This document shows positions 1-7,542 of a stretch of 64,000 bases of DNA, piece after piece (within the stretch, counting starts at the first letter, position 1; every line of letters begins with the position of its first letter). Origin of the DNA: Alloscardovia macacae. GTDB taxonomy: Bacteria > Actinomycetota > Actinomycetes > Actinomycetales > Bifidobacteriaceae. Both the position numbers and the translations under genes were made by a program. The notes beneath the pieces are model-generated. The model worked only from the letters and a program-made list of their open reading frames with translations. It was not told where the DNA came from and did no database searches. The DNA lies in NCBI RefSeq assembly GCF_002259705.1, contig NZ_MWWT01000005.1, positions 186,001 to 250,000 of the forward strand. Reading direction: 5' to 3'.

Positions 1-324
1 TCCCAGCTGGAAAATGTGGCTGGTGGCTTCTCGATGAACTCTGACCCAGAGCTCTACGCTCCATACGTGGATAAGTATGCTGAGGTCATCGACTGGATTT
101 GGGAGAATAAGACCTTCCACATGTCCGAGGCCCTCATGAGCGGTACCGCTCGCGGAACTGGCCTGTATCCGAGCTATGCAGATCCAGCGCGTTTGGTGGA
201 AGTGGGAGAGGCGTGGATGGCCTCGCACGCGTCTGCTGATGCTGCGCTGCGCCGCATGGTGAACGAGAACCTCGACAGTTCCAAGCGCGTGCTGCGCGTC
301 CAGCGCTATAACGAGGCTCTGTAA
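1..324 (+). CDS. pepN: Aminopeptidase N (M1 family), C-terminal fragment
   Basis: The window opens inside this gene; 107 residues and the stop are visible. The helical C-terminus, with a hydrophobic WIWENK stretch and a final LRVQRYNEAL, resembles the ERAP1-like C-terminal domain of actinobacterial M1 zinc aminopeptidases, which remove N-terminal residues from peptides in the cytosol. The catalytic HExxH...E site would lie upstream, outside the window, so the name rests on resemblance of the tail only. An intrinsic terminator follows directly, so it is the last gene of its transcript. Confidence 0.6.
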   Translation, partial: SQLENVAGGFSMNSDPELYAPYVDKYAEVIDWIWENKTFHMSEALMSGTARGTGLYPSYADPARLVEVGEAWMASHASADAALRRMVNENLDSSKRVLRVQRYNEAL

Positions 325-364
325 GGCATAGTTCGCCCTCGATTGAGCACACGTCGGGACACTT

Positions 365-405
365 AACCTGCCGTCAGACTATGATGGTCTTTCGGCAGGT
401 TTTTC
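365..405 (+). terminator. Intrinsic terminator after pepN
   Basis: A 9-bp stem (aacctgccg / cggcaggtt) closes a 19-nt loop and runs into a T-tract at about 400-404. It separates the aminopeptidase gene from glmM. Confidence 0.85.
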
Positions 406-429
406 TATAGAGCATTTTAAGGAGAGAAA

Positions 430-1821
430 ATGCCACGTTTATTCGGTACTGATGGTGTACGCGGTCTGGCAAATGGCCTTCTGACTGCGGATTTAGCCCT
501 GAAAATGGGAGATGCTGCTGTGCGAGTCTTCGGAGATGACGAGCATGATGCGCAGGGAGGCCAGGGCTCGCACGATGGTACGAAAGGCCGTCAGCGTGCG
601 CTCATAGGTCGCGACACGCGTGTCTCCGGAGACTTCCTTGCTTCAGCGCTGGCTGCGGGTATGAGCGCTGGTGGCTTCGACGTCATCGACGTAGGCATTC
701 TGCCGACCCCGGGTGTGGCGTTCCTCACGTCCGTACTGAACGTGGAGATGGGTGCTGTGATATCTGCCTCGCATAACGCCATGCCGGATAATGGTATCAA
801 ATTCTTTGCTCGTGGTGGATTTAAGCTTCCGGACGCGAAGGAAGACGAGATAGAGGAGATCCTCGGCACTGAGTGGAAGCGTCCGACGGGCGCTGGTGTA
901 GGCCGCGTTTCGCACGATAACGTGACGGCTTCGAACCTGTACATAGACCACCTCGTGCAGTCCATCGCTCCTTCTGGTGAGCGCCCTCTGAAGGGGCTGC
1001 GTATCGTAGTAGACTGCGCGAATGGCGCGACGTCCGCGGTCGCACCGGAAGCGCTGCGCCGTGCGGGAGCAGATGTAGTGGTGATCAATGCTTCCCCAGA
1101 CGGATATAACATTAACGACCACGCAGGCTCTACACATCCAGAGCAGCTCCAGGCCATGGTAAAGGCATCTGATGCTGTCATGGGCGTAGCCTTCGATGGT
1201 GATGCAGACCGTTGCATAGCAGTCGATGAGGATGGTACCCTCGTAAACGGTGACCAGATTATGGGTATCCTCGCACGCGCGTACCAGCGTGAAGGAAAGC
1301 TGAAGGATAACACTCTCGTCATCACAGTGATGAGTAACCTCGGGCTCATCCTCGCCCTGAAGAAAATGGGCATTCAGACCGTGCAGACCGCAGTGGGTGA
1401 CCGCTACGTGCTCGAAAAGATGCTCGAAGGTGGGTACACTCTCGGGGGTGAACAGTCGGGGCACGTGATTAACCGCCAGTTCGCCACCACAGGCGATGGA
1501 ACTCTGACTGCCCTGTGCCTCGCGAATGAAGTGATGAAGTCCGGACACAGTCTTAAGGAGCTCGCTGCAGACTTCCCACAGCTGCCACAGCAGCTCGTGA
1601 ATGTGCCAAACGTGGATAAGATGGCTGCTGCCACGAACGAGGCAGTCCAGGCTGCTGTGCGTGCAGAAGAAGAGCTTCTCGGCGAGACAGGACGCGTACT
1701 TCTGCGCCCATCGGGAACTGAACCACTCGTACGTGTTATGGCTGAAGCTGCTACGCAAGAACAGGCAGATGCTGTGTGCGCGAGACTGGCTGATGTGGTA
1801 GCGCGAGAATTGGCACTATAA
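430..1821 (+). CDS. glmM: Phosphoglucosamine mutase
   Basis: Converts glucosamine-6-phosphate to glucosamine-1-phosphate, feeding UDP-GlcNAc and peptidoglycan synthesis. The 463-aa protein has the family hallmarks in order: N-terminal LFGTDGVRG, the active-site phosphoserine loop SASHN (Ser114), the Mg-binding DGDADR loop in the middle, the sugar-binding GGEQSGH, and the phosphate-binding RPSGTEPLVR near the C-terminus. An Asp/Gly/His-rich insert at about residues 36-55 lengthens it slightly beyond the usual ~450 aa. The ATG has a strong ribosome-binding site (AAGGAG). def follows 30 bp later, so the two are probably co-transcribed. Confidence 0.95.
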   Translation: MPRLFGTDGVRGLANGLLTADLALKMGDAAVRVFGDDEHDAQGGQGSHDGTKGRQRALIGRDTRVSGDFLASALAAGMSAGGFDVIDVGILPTPGVAFLTSVLNVEMGAVISASHNAMPDNGIKFFARGGFKLPDAKEDEIEEILGTEWKRPTGAGVGRVSHDNVTASNLYIDHLVQSIAPSGERPLKGLRIVVDCANGATSAVAPEALRRAGADVVVINASPDGYNINDHAGSTHPEQLQAMVKASDAVMGVAFDGDADRCIAVDEDGTLVNGDQIMGILARAYQREGKLKDNTLVITVMSNLGLILALKKMGIQTVQTAVGDRYVLEKMLEGGYTLGGEQSGHVINRQFATTGDGTLTALCLANEVMKSGHSLKELAADFPQLPQQLVNVPNVDKMAAATNEAVQAAVRAEEELLGETGRVLLRPSGTEPLVRVMAEAATQEQADAVCARLADVVARELAL

Positions 1822-1851
1822 AAACTCTCACAAGAAGAAAGGAACGCGCAC

Positions 1852-2505
1852 ATGGCATGGACGAGCGCACACGTGAATAAAGAGTTCGACCGCGAAGTGC
1901 GGGCGCTGCTCTCGGATACTGACGAGGACGGAAACCTGCCCATCGTGCAGCTCGGCGAGCCCGTGCTGCGAATGCAGGCAGCGCAGTACGATGGCCAGCT
2001 GAGCCAGAAGACGCTGCTCAAGCTCATCGACATGATGCGCTCGACCATGTACGCTGCTCCTGGCGTGGGGCTCGCGGGGCCGCAGATAGGTCTGGGACTG
2101 GCCATAGCCGTGATCGAAGATCATGTGCGCGGTGATGAGGATGATCCACGCGGAGTGGCTGAGCTACCGTTTACTGTTCTTATTAACCCGTCGTACGAGC
2201 CGCTGGACGATGCGACGGCGAGCTTCTATGAAGGGTGTCTGAGCTTCGACGGATACCAGGCTGTGCGCAAGCGCTGGCTGAATATCCGCGCTCGCTGGAC
2301 CGATGAGATGGGGCAGGAGCATGAGGAAGAAATGCATGACTGGCCTGCGCGCATCTTCCAGCATGAGACCGACCACCTCGCCGGTGAAGTCTACATCGAT
2401 AAGGCGGAGACTCGGAGCCTGACCACGTATGATAACCTCGAGGACTACTGGGCCTTCGAGGCTGTGCCGCGCGAGGCGGCTGAGGCGCTGGGATTCGAGC
2501 TGTAG
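1852..2505 (+). CDS. def: Peptide deformylase
   Basis: Removes the formyl group from N-terminal methionine of new proteins, using a metal ion. All three motifs are present in the 217-aa protein: GVGLAGPQIG (71-80), EGCLS (127-131, Cys ligand) and HETDH (171-175, two His ligands and catalytic Glu). The first 25-30 residues, before the family's usual start, are an extension common in actinobacterial deformylases. The start ATG is preceded by AAAGGA. It sits 30 bp behind glmM. No good terminator follows; instead there is a 549-bp gap with two paired-repeat elements. Confidence 0.95.
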   Translation: MAWTSAHVNKEFDREVRALLSDTDEDGNLPIVQLGEPVLRMQAAQYDGQLSQKTLLKLIDMMRSTMYAAPGVGLAGPQIGLGLAIAVIEDHVRGDEDDPRGVAELPFTVLINPSYEPLDDATASFYEGCLSFDGYQAVRKRWLNIRARWTDEMGQEHEEEMHDWPARIFQHETDHLAGEVYIDKAETRSLTTYDNLEDYWAFEAVPREAAEALGFEL

Positions 2506-2596
2506 GGATTTGTAGGGGACTGGAGCTGTAGCGTGGGGCTGGAGCTGAGGTCCTTTTGAGGGCTGAGAAATAGAGGGCTTATGGGGCGGGATGCGC

Positions 2597-2722
2597 TTTT
2601 GCATTTCGTCCCATTTCTTTTAAGGAGAGGTGGGACGCGCGCGAAACTCACTGGCGGAATCTGGCGGATGGGGCGTGATTGGGAACTAAGGGCATCTAGA
2701 ATCAATGGGCAGAAATGCAAAG
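2597..2722. repeat. Paired inverted-repeat element A (126 bp)
   Basis: Left arm TTTTGCATTTCGTCCCA at 2597-2613; right arm TGGGCAGAAATGCAAAG at 2706-2722. The arms are near-perfect inverted copies separated by 92 bp of unrelated sequence. Same family as six other compact elements in this window. No target-site duplication is apparent. Confidence 0.9.
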
Positions 2723-2857
2723 GCCTCGAGAGGATAGGGCTTATCGATAAGAGGACCCCAGTATCGGAGTCTGTACTGGCGATCAGTGACTCTCAAGTAG
2801 GTGGAGGAGAGTCTTCATGCTCAGGAAAAGAATCCGTGGTAGTGCAGCGCGGCGAGG

Positions 2858-2973
2858 GTTTGCATTTCGGCCCATTGGGCTCGCCACCCACCACGGCCTG
2901 CGGAAAAGTGATGGGCATATTCAAGCCGTTCATGAAAATCACGCATCCTAGAGTCGTGGGCAGAAATGCAAAA
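2858..2973. repeat. Paired inverted-repeat element B (116 bp)
   Basis: Left arm GTTTGCATTTCGGCCCA at 2858-2874; right arm TGGGCAGAAATGCAAAA at 2957-2973. The interior does not resemble element A apart from a CTAG about 13 bp before the right arm in both. It is 10 bp shorter than element A. Confidence 0.9.
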
Positions 2974-3054
2974 GCGTGCTCGAGAGCCCGGTAATCCCCA
3001 CCCTGGCTATGGGCTAGCCATGGACCCACCCTAGCCTGGCCTTTTCCTCACGCC

Positions 3055-5073
3055 TTACCGCACCAGCGGATAGTGCACATACTGCACTCGGTAGAGTGGG
3101 CGGAAAGCGGCTAGCTCGCCAGCGTTAAATCGAGAGACGCGCGTGCCTCCCTCAGTCCAGATGTCCCAGGAGCCACTCGTCGTCTGGGACGTGAGAAATG
3201 TGCTCGAGAAGAATTGAACATTTGAAAAAAGCGGACTGTACTCTACGGCCTGCGAGGATGTGAGCGTGAAAGTGCGTTCAGTAGTGTTCACGCGGTATGT
3301 GTAGATGTACGAGCGGGCGAACTCGCCGGCGTTCTGCGCGCGCTGCGAGGCAGACGGGATAGCCGTGCTCCAGTTGAAGAACGGACGCGTGGGCGAAAAT
3401 GCAAAATTATTATTAAAGAAGCTGACCGTGTAGCCGTCTGCCGTCACGTCGGAGATGTGAAGGTCGCTCTGGCCGGCAGCATCAGGGAAAGTGCCATCTT
3501 TCGTCAGCAGAAGCGGGCCGTAGTCGGCATAATACTGCGTGTCATTCCATAGGGGAGCTGGTCCAATGATGGCAGTGATGACAGGGGAATCGCCCGTCGA
3601 GACGTCCAGCGTCAGAAGCGACGAGGTTTCACGCGAGGACAGCAGAATGTGCGTGTCGTCGATAAGCGCTATCGAGTTCAGCCCGAGCCAGTCCCAGCTG
3701 GAGGTGGTGCGGGTGACCGATAGCGCGGATGAGCCGCCCGAGCCCGGGCCGCCCGAGCCTGAGACTGAGCCCGAGCCCGAGCTTCCCGCCGCAGACATAG
3801 CCACAGCCGCCCGCGTAGTCGCGGACCTATAGGAGCTCATGAGCGAGGCCATATCTGCCATTACGCGCATTTTTCCATTCAGCGCGTTAATGCGCACCAC
3901 ATAAGTGCCCACCTCGCGCGTCGAATCAAAAGTGTCCCCATTCGTCGCTATGGCGAGGATATTTCCGGAGGAATCCATCGTATAGTCGGGCTGCTGAGCG
4001 TTCAGCGTGTAGCGTCCGTCGAAATTCAGGAAGCTTTCCACATGACCACTTGGAGCGACGACAGCGAGCTGATTCGGACTAATGGCGTAATACAGCCACC
4101 CGCGACGTTCGAGAAAACGCGTCGCCGTGATATTTTTCAGGGGAATTTCGCTGCGGAGCACGCCATTCGTGTCATACATGTACGCGAAATTCGTGCTCGA
4201 GTTCGTGCGCGTGGCGGGCATGACTGCGAAGAGTCCGATGGAGCTTGCGCTGTCGGAGCTCCCGCCCTCTCCGTCGAGGTTCAGTTCTCCCAGTCCCACG
4301 CTATCTCCCGCATTATGCAGGTCATCCACGCGCACACGCACGGGAGCATCGCTGAGCGTGTCCCCCATCGTATATGTGTATTCACGCGTAGTCGTCTGTC
4401 CGTTTGCGTCCGTTATGCTGAACGTCACGACGTTTCGCGTGGCTGGAATAAGCCCCACGACCTGAAATTCGTGCGTGCTCATCCGTTGAGCGTGTGTGGA
4501 CACTGTCCGTGTGAAGGTGGGGTAGGACGTTTCTGGCGCGTTCACTGTATAGGAGACGCTCGCCGGCTCGTTCGTGACGAAGTACACGTACAGTGCGAGC
4601 GTATTCGTGCCAAACGGATTTGCTTCGATGAGCATATTATCTATCGTGTGGCGTGTGGCGTTTTTCGCGCGTTCGATGCGGTTCAGCGCGCGCGTCTGAT
4701 ATCCGATGGTATAGACACGGTCTACCGTCTGGGTGAGGACATTTTCTGGCGCATTTCTTCGTGCCGTATAGTAGGTCAATCCACCCCATACCGTCAGAGC
4801 CACGACCAGAACCACAGCGATACTCAGGCTGGCATTCACGAGGCGGTGATGAAGGGGAACGTGGCTGGAGGAGGGGGAGCTATCTGAGTCGTGTGCTCCT
4901 TCTGGCACGCGCGCTCCTCTTGCATTTCGGCCCATGGCTCCGAGGCGGGAAGAAGACACATCGCGCCACTGGTCTGCTCGCGTGCGAGTTCCTGAGGAAT
5001 GATACACCCGAGGAGTGGCGAAATCCTGCGGATCCGAAGCCATATGCGTATCCTTCTCATCGTGTGCGTTCAC
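3055..5073 (-). CDS. Membrane-anchored arylsulfotransferase-like (ASST family) protein
   Basis: A 672-aa protein with a hydrophilic N-terminus of ~80 residues, one membrane segment (about 84-107, ASLSIAVVLVVALTVWGG), and a large outer domain. The first part of that domain (PFGTNTLALYVYF...VSYTV...VVGLIP) resembles the N-terminal beta domain of aryl-sulfate sulfotransferases. Further on, WDWLGLNSIALIDDTHILLSSRE matches the propeller motif DWLHxNSI...SSR of that family. ASST enzymes move sulfate between phenolic compounds outside the membrane. Here the motif histidine is glycine, so activity is doubtful. A Gly/Ser-rich insert precedes that motif. The start is GTG with AGGAG six bases upstream. 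One repeat arm (4918-4934) lies inside the coding region, in the cytoplasmic linker. Confidence 0.6.
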   Translation of the reverse strand: MNAHDEKDTHMASDPQDFATPRVYHSSGTRTRADQWRDVSSSRLGAMGRNARGARVPEGAHDSDSSPSSSHVPLHHRLVNASLSIAVVLVVALTVWGGLTYYTARRNAPENVLTQTVDRVYTIGYQTRALNRIERAKNATRHTIDNMLIEANPFGTNTLALYVYFVTNEPASVSYTVNAPETSYPTFTRTVSTHAQRMSTHEFQVVGLIPATRNVVTFSITDANGQTTTREYTYTMGDTLSDAPVRVRVDDLHNAGDSVGLGELNLDGEGGSSDSASSIGLFAVMPATRTNSSTNFAYMYDTNGVLRSEIPLKNITATRFLERRGWLYYAISPNQLAVVAPSGHVESFLNFDGRYTLNAQQPDYTMDSSGNILAIATNGDTFDSTREVGTYVVRINALNGKMRVMADMASLMSSYRSATTRAAVAMSAAGSSGSGSVSGSGGPGSGGSSALSVTRTTSSWDWLGLNSIALIDDTHILLSSRETSSLLTLDVSTGDSPVITAIIGPAPLWNDTQYYADYGPLLLTKDGTFPDAAGQSDLHISDVTADGYTVSFFNNNFAFSPTRPFFNWSTAIPSASQRAQNAGEFARSYIYTYRVNTTERTFTLTSSQAVEYSPLFSNVQFFSSTFLTSQTTSGSWDIWTEGGTRVSRFNAGELAAFRPLYRVQYVHYPLVR
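3390..3406 (+). repeat. Isolated right-type arm inside a coding sequence
   Basis: TGGGCGAAAATGCAAAA matches the right arm of the paired-repeat family except at two or three central bases. It lies in the 3' part of the arylsulfotransferase-like gene, encoding FAFSPT on the minus strand. No left partner is seen at the usual distance. Confidence 0.5.
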
Positions 5074-5119
5074 GCGTATCCTCCTGTGTGTTCTGGGGGC
5101 TATGGGCCAAAATGCAAAA
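4918..5119. repeat. Wide paired inverted-repeat element H (202 bp) overlapping a gene start
   Basis: Left arm TCTTGCATTTCGGCCCA at 4918-4934; right arm TGGGCCAAAATGCAAAA at 5103-5119. The left arm is within the arylsulfotransferase-like coding sequence (encoding MGRNAR) and the right arm is upstream of its start. At 202 bp it is wider than the seven compact elements, and its right arm differs from the usual form in the centre. Confidence 0.7.
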
Positions 5120-5133
5120 GCCAGATAAACTCA

Positions 5134-5168
5134 AAGCCGTGGTTCGTCTATTATACGAGCCACGGCTT
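5134..5168 (-). terminator. Intrinsic terminator after rclA
   Basis: A 14-bp stem (5134-5147 with 5155-5168, one G-T pair) encloses a 7-nt loop. It lies 26 bp past the rclA stop. On the minus strand it is followed by a T-rich stretch and, 14 bases later, by the TTTTGCATTT arm of element H. Confidence 0.8.
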
Positions 5169-5193
5169 ATATGAGAGTAGAAGGGAGAAGTCC

Positions 5194-6585
5194 CTAGATG
5201 TTCAGAAGGTCATTAAAGGACTCACTCATAGTCGGGTGAGTGAAGATGGCATCTCGAACATAGGTGTATGGGATGTGGTTATCCATGGCCATCTTCAGGT
5301 AATTAATGAGCTCTTCAGACTGTGCGCCGTAGAGAGATGCTCCCACGATTTCCTTCGTGGAGCGGTCCACGACCACCTTGAAGAGACCGCGAGGGTCATT
5401 ATTAATCTTATGGCGTGGAATGGTATTCACTGGGACTGCATTCTCGACGACGTCCAAGCCCCGCTCCTGAGCTTGCGCGAAAGTGAGTCCGACGCGGCTG
5501 AGGGTAGGCGTGATGAAGACAGAATATGGGATGTGACCACGGTTCGCCGTGGTGCGTTCACCCTGACCGAAGAATTGGCTACGAAGAATGCGGAAGTCAT
5601 CCAGCGAAATATACGTAAACTGCAGACCGCCCTTTACGTCGCCCACGGCATACACGCCCGGCGCGGTCGTCTCGAGCTTCTCATTTACGAGAACCTCCCC
5701 GCGCTCGCCAGTACGAATGTCCGTGTTCTCCAGTCCAAGTCCTTCCGTGCGTGGACGGCGGCCAGTAGCCACGAGCACAGCCTCGCCCTCGAAATCTCCA
5801 GCAGAAGTGTGAACGGTCACAGTGCTCTCGCCATCCTCCACGCTTAGCGTATCCACGCCGAGCTCGAAGTGAATGCCGGCAGCCTTCAAATCAGCGACAG
5901 CCTGAGCCGCTATCTCGGCATCCTCACGCGGCATGAGCTTCTCGGAGCGCTCGAGAACGGTCACCTCGCTACCGAACGTGTTCAGCATAGACGCAAACTC
6001 GAGTGCGATGTATCCGCCGCCGATGATGACGGTGCGCTTCGGCATGTGTTCGAGGTCGAGAGCCTCAGTGGAGGTGAGCATGTAGCGTGAGTCGCGCAGA
6101 CCTGGAATGTCTGGAACGATGGACGTAGCGCCGGTGTTTATGATGATGCGCTCGGCGGTCAGGGTGCGCAGCGGCTTTTGAGCATGTGCTGGGTCTGCCG
6201 CAGCAGCGTCGCTCTCGTCGCTCTCGTCGCTTGCGAAGACGTCGACGACGTTATTCGACGCGAAACGAGCCACGCCATCGATGACATCGATGTTCTCGTC
6301 ATCGGCGAGCATGTGGTAGTTCTTTCCATTCAGCGCAGTGACGACGCTGTGCTTGCGAGCCATGGCGTCGTCGAAGCTGAGGCCTTGGTTACTCGCCATG
6401 ACCATGGTCTTGCTCGGAATGCATGCGATGTTTATGCAGGTGCCGCCGTACATCGCCGCGGAACGCTCCACGGCGGCTACTTTCTTCCCCTGCTTGCTTG
6501 CGGCCTTCGCAAAGGTCTTTCCGGCCTTTCCGAATCCGATGATGATAATGTCATACTGCTGCGTGGTCTGATCCATGCTTGTCAT
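5194..6585 (-). CDS. rclA: RclA-type flavin disulfide reductase
   Basis: A 463-aa pyridine nucleotide-disulfide oxidoreductase. It begins with the FAD-binding GFGKAG (17-22), has the redox pair C50/C55 in GGTCINIACIPSK, a central GGGYIALEFAS NAD(P)H site, AVGDVKGGLQFTYISLDD, and the C-terminal dimer motif FTHPTMSES. These segments match Escherichia coli RclA closely and ordinary dihydrolipoamide dehydrogenases less well. RclA protects against reactive chlorine species and reduces Cu(II). The ATG has AGGAGG six bases upstream, inside the end of rrf2, and the two frames overlap by 35 bp, implying translational coupling. It lacks the partner genes of a 2-oxoacid dehydrogenase complex. Confidence 0.85.
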   Translation of the reverse strand: MTSMDQTTQQYDIIIIGFGKAGKTFAKAASKQGKKVAAVERSAAMYGGTCINIACIPSKTMVMASNQGLSFDDAMARKHSVVTALNGKNYHMLADDENIDVIDGVARFASNNVVDVFASDESDESDAAAADPAHAQKPLRTLTAERIIINTGATSIVPDIPGLRDSRYMLTSTEALDLEHMPKRTVIIGGGYIALEFASMLNTFGSEVTVLERSEKLMPREDAEIAAQAVADLKAAGIHFELGVDTLSVEDGESTVTVHTSAGDFEGEAVLVATGRRPRTEGLGLENTDIRTGERGEVLVNEKLETTAPGVYAVGDVKGGLQFTYISLDDFRILRSQFFGQGERTTANRGHIPYSVFITPTLSRVGLTFAQAQERGLDVVENAVPVNTIPRHKINNDPRGLFKVVVDRSTKEIVGASLYGAQSEELINYLKMAMDNHIPYTYVRDAIFTHPTMSESFNDLLNI

Positions 6586-7009
6586 GGATATCCTCCTTGA
6601 TGTGAATAGTGTTCAGTATGTCTGAAATGCTAAAACGGGTGTAATACTCGTGCGCGAGCCGATATTCCGCCTCTGCAAAGTCGCTGACTACACTGCTCAT
6701 ATTCCGTGCTATCTCGCAGGTGCTATCCGGTTTCCCGGTCAGCGTACGCGAGTCGAGCGTAGGCGCGCGAAAGAGGTCGAAGACTTCCGAGAGACGCGTT
6801 TCTGCTATGCGTGCGGTGCTGGAGTATCCGCCCAATTTTCCGTTCGAGGACTGCACGTACCCTTCGGCGACCAGAATCTTCATCACAGCACGCAGCTGCG
6901 CGGGATTCACGCACATAAGTTCTGCCAGTCTCGTCGACGAGAAGCACTCGCCGTCATGCTTGAGCAGGAAAGTCAAGGCATGTAGGGCTATAGTGAAGCT
7001 GAGATTCAT
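6551..7009 (-). CDS. Rrf2-family transcriptional regulator
   Basis: A 152-aa protein with an N-terminal winged helix (MNLSFTIALHALTFLL..., ARLAELMCVNPAQLRAVMKILVAEGYV, then a GKLGGY wing) typical of Rrf2 regulators such as NsrR, IscR and SaiR. Cysteines at 22, 33 and 98 could sense redox state by disulfide or Fe-S chemistry; the spacing is not that of IscR. It is the first gene of a two-gene operon and overlaps rclA, so it most likely controls rclA and itself. The effector is not deducible from the sequence. Confidence 0.85.
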   Translation of the reverse strand: MNLSFTIALHALTFLLKHDGECFSSTRLAELMCVNPAQLRAVMKILVAEGYVQSSNGKLGGYSSTARIAETRLSEVFDLFRAPTLDSRTLTGKPDSTCEIARNMSSVVSDFAEAEYRLAHEYYTRFSISDILNTIHIKEDIHDKHGSDHAAV

Positions 7010-7190
7010 GACCTATCCTTTCCGTGCGAGCTGAGCTGTAGGTGAGCTGTGGGCTACTGCTTATGGTCACCGAGTGGCAGGGGTAGGAAGAGGAGTATCT
7101 AGACGGTTCTCCTAGCCCTGAGCTCTTGTGAAGCTCCCATGTCGTTCGTATTCCTAACAGTAACTTTTATAATTACTATTATAGGGTGGA

Positions 7191-7207
7191 TGGGGCCACG
7201 ATGCAAA
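7191..7207 (+). repeat. Degenerate right-type arm next to element C
   Basis: GGGGCCACGATGCAAAC resembles the right arm TGGGCCAAAATGCAAAA of element H. It lies 18 bp before the left arm of element C in the opposite orientation, so it could form a local hairpin with that arm. Confidence 0.45.
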
Positions 7208-7225
7208 CGTGCCGGCGTTTCCTCG

Positions 7226-7352
7226 TTTTGCATTCTGTCCCACTGGTTATACGTGGAATGGTGGGCTAGAGAGGGTAGTGTGGAGGAAAATAGCGGTTTT
7301 CTATGGGGGGTCAGCTCCTAGGAGCACAGAGGTGATGGGCAGAAATGCAAAA
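7226..7352. repeat. Paired inverted-repeat element C (127 bp)
   Basis: Left arm TTTTGCATTCTGTCCCA at 7226-7242 is one of the more divergent arms; right arm TGGGCAGAAATGCAAAA at 7336-7352 is the standard form. Flanking CG on both sides extends the pairing by two bases. It lies in the gap between the rrf2 promoter region and the AbiEi-like gene. Confidence 0.85.
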
Positions 7353-7473
7353 CGACGCGGGGCTCGGACATAGCGGGGCATGATCAAGAAGTATGAAAGC
7401 ATGATAAAGGACTCACAGCGCTGTTTCAGAGCGGATGAGAGTCTGAGTGAGAGTCTGAGCTAGAAGAAAAGAG

Positions 7474-7528
7474 CATGGCTTCGAGTAAGAGGGGCGCGTG
7501 TCGGAGCGCCCTCTTACTCGAAGCCATG
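7474..7528 (-). terminator. Long hairpin terminator of the AbiEi-like gene
   Basis: A 23-bp stem with a single bulged G (7474-7497 with 7506-7528) and an 8-nt loop begins 14 bp past the stop codon of the minus-strand gene. On the minus strand it is followed by a T-rich run. The stem is much longer than a normal intrinsic terminator. Confidence 0.8.
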
Positions 7529-7542
7529 TGCATTCCTAGGAC

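Larger units (their letters stand above)
2506..3054. other. Intergenic gap between convergent genes holding two paired-repeat elements
   Basis: No credible gene is visible here: short open frames lack ribosome-binding sites and have unlikely composition. The first part has imperfect direct repeats of ggactggagctg type (about 2517-2547). Two paired inverted-repeat elements follow, at 2597-2722 and 2858-2973. The gap lies between def (plus) and the arylsulfotransferase-like gene (minus), so both transcripts run into it. Confidence 0.7.
7010..7542. other. Intergenic gap of 533 bp upstream of rrf2
   Basis: No gene with coding character is seen. The part nearest 7010 should hold the rrf2-rclA promoter, but I could not pick out boxes with confidence. 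The rest holds a degenerate arm (7191-7207), compact element C (7226-7352) and the terminator of the AbiEi-like gene (7474-7528). Confidence 0.6.

Noticed and set aside
2581-2994. Short plus-strand frame across elements A and B, and other short frames sharing a GRNAK peptide
   Set aside because: The shared peptide is only the translation of the repeat arm; frames have no ribosome-binding site and no conserved residues beyond the arm.
5194-6585. Calling the flavoprotein a dihydrolipoamide dehydrogenase
   Set aside because: No 2-oxoacid dehydrogenase genes are near, and GFGKAGKT, FTYISLDD and PYSVF segments match RclA better.
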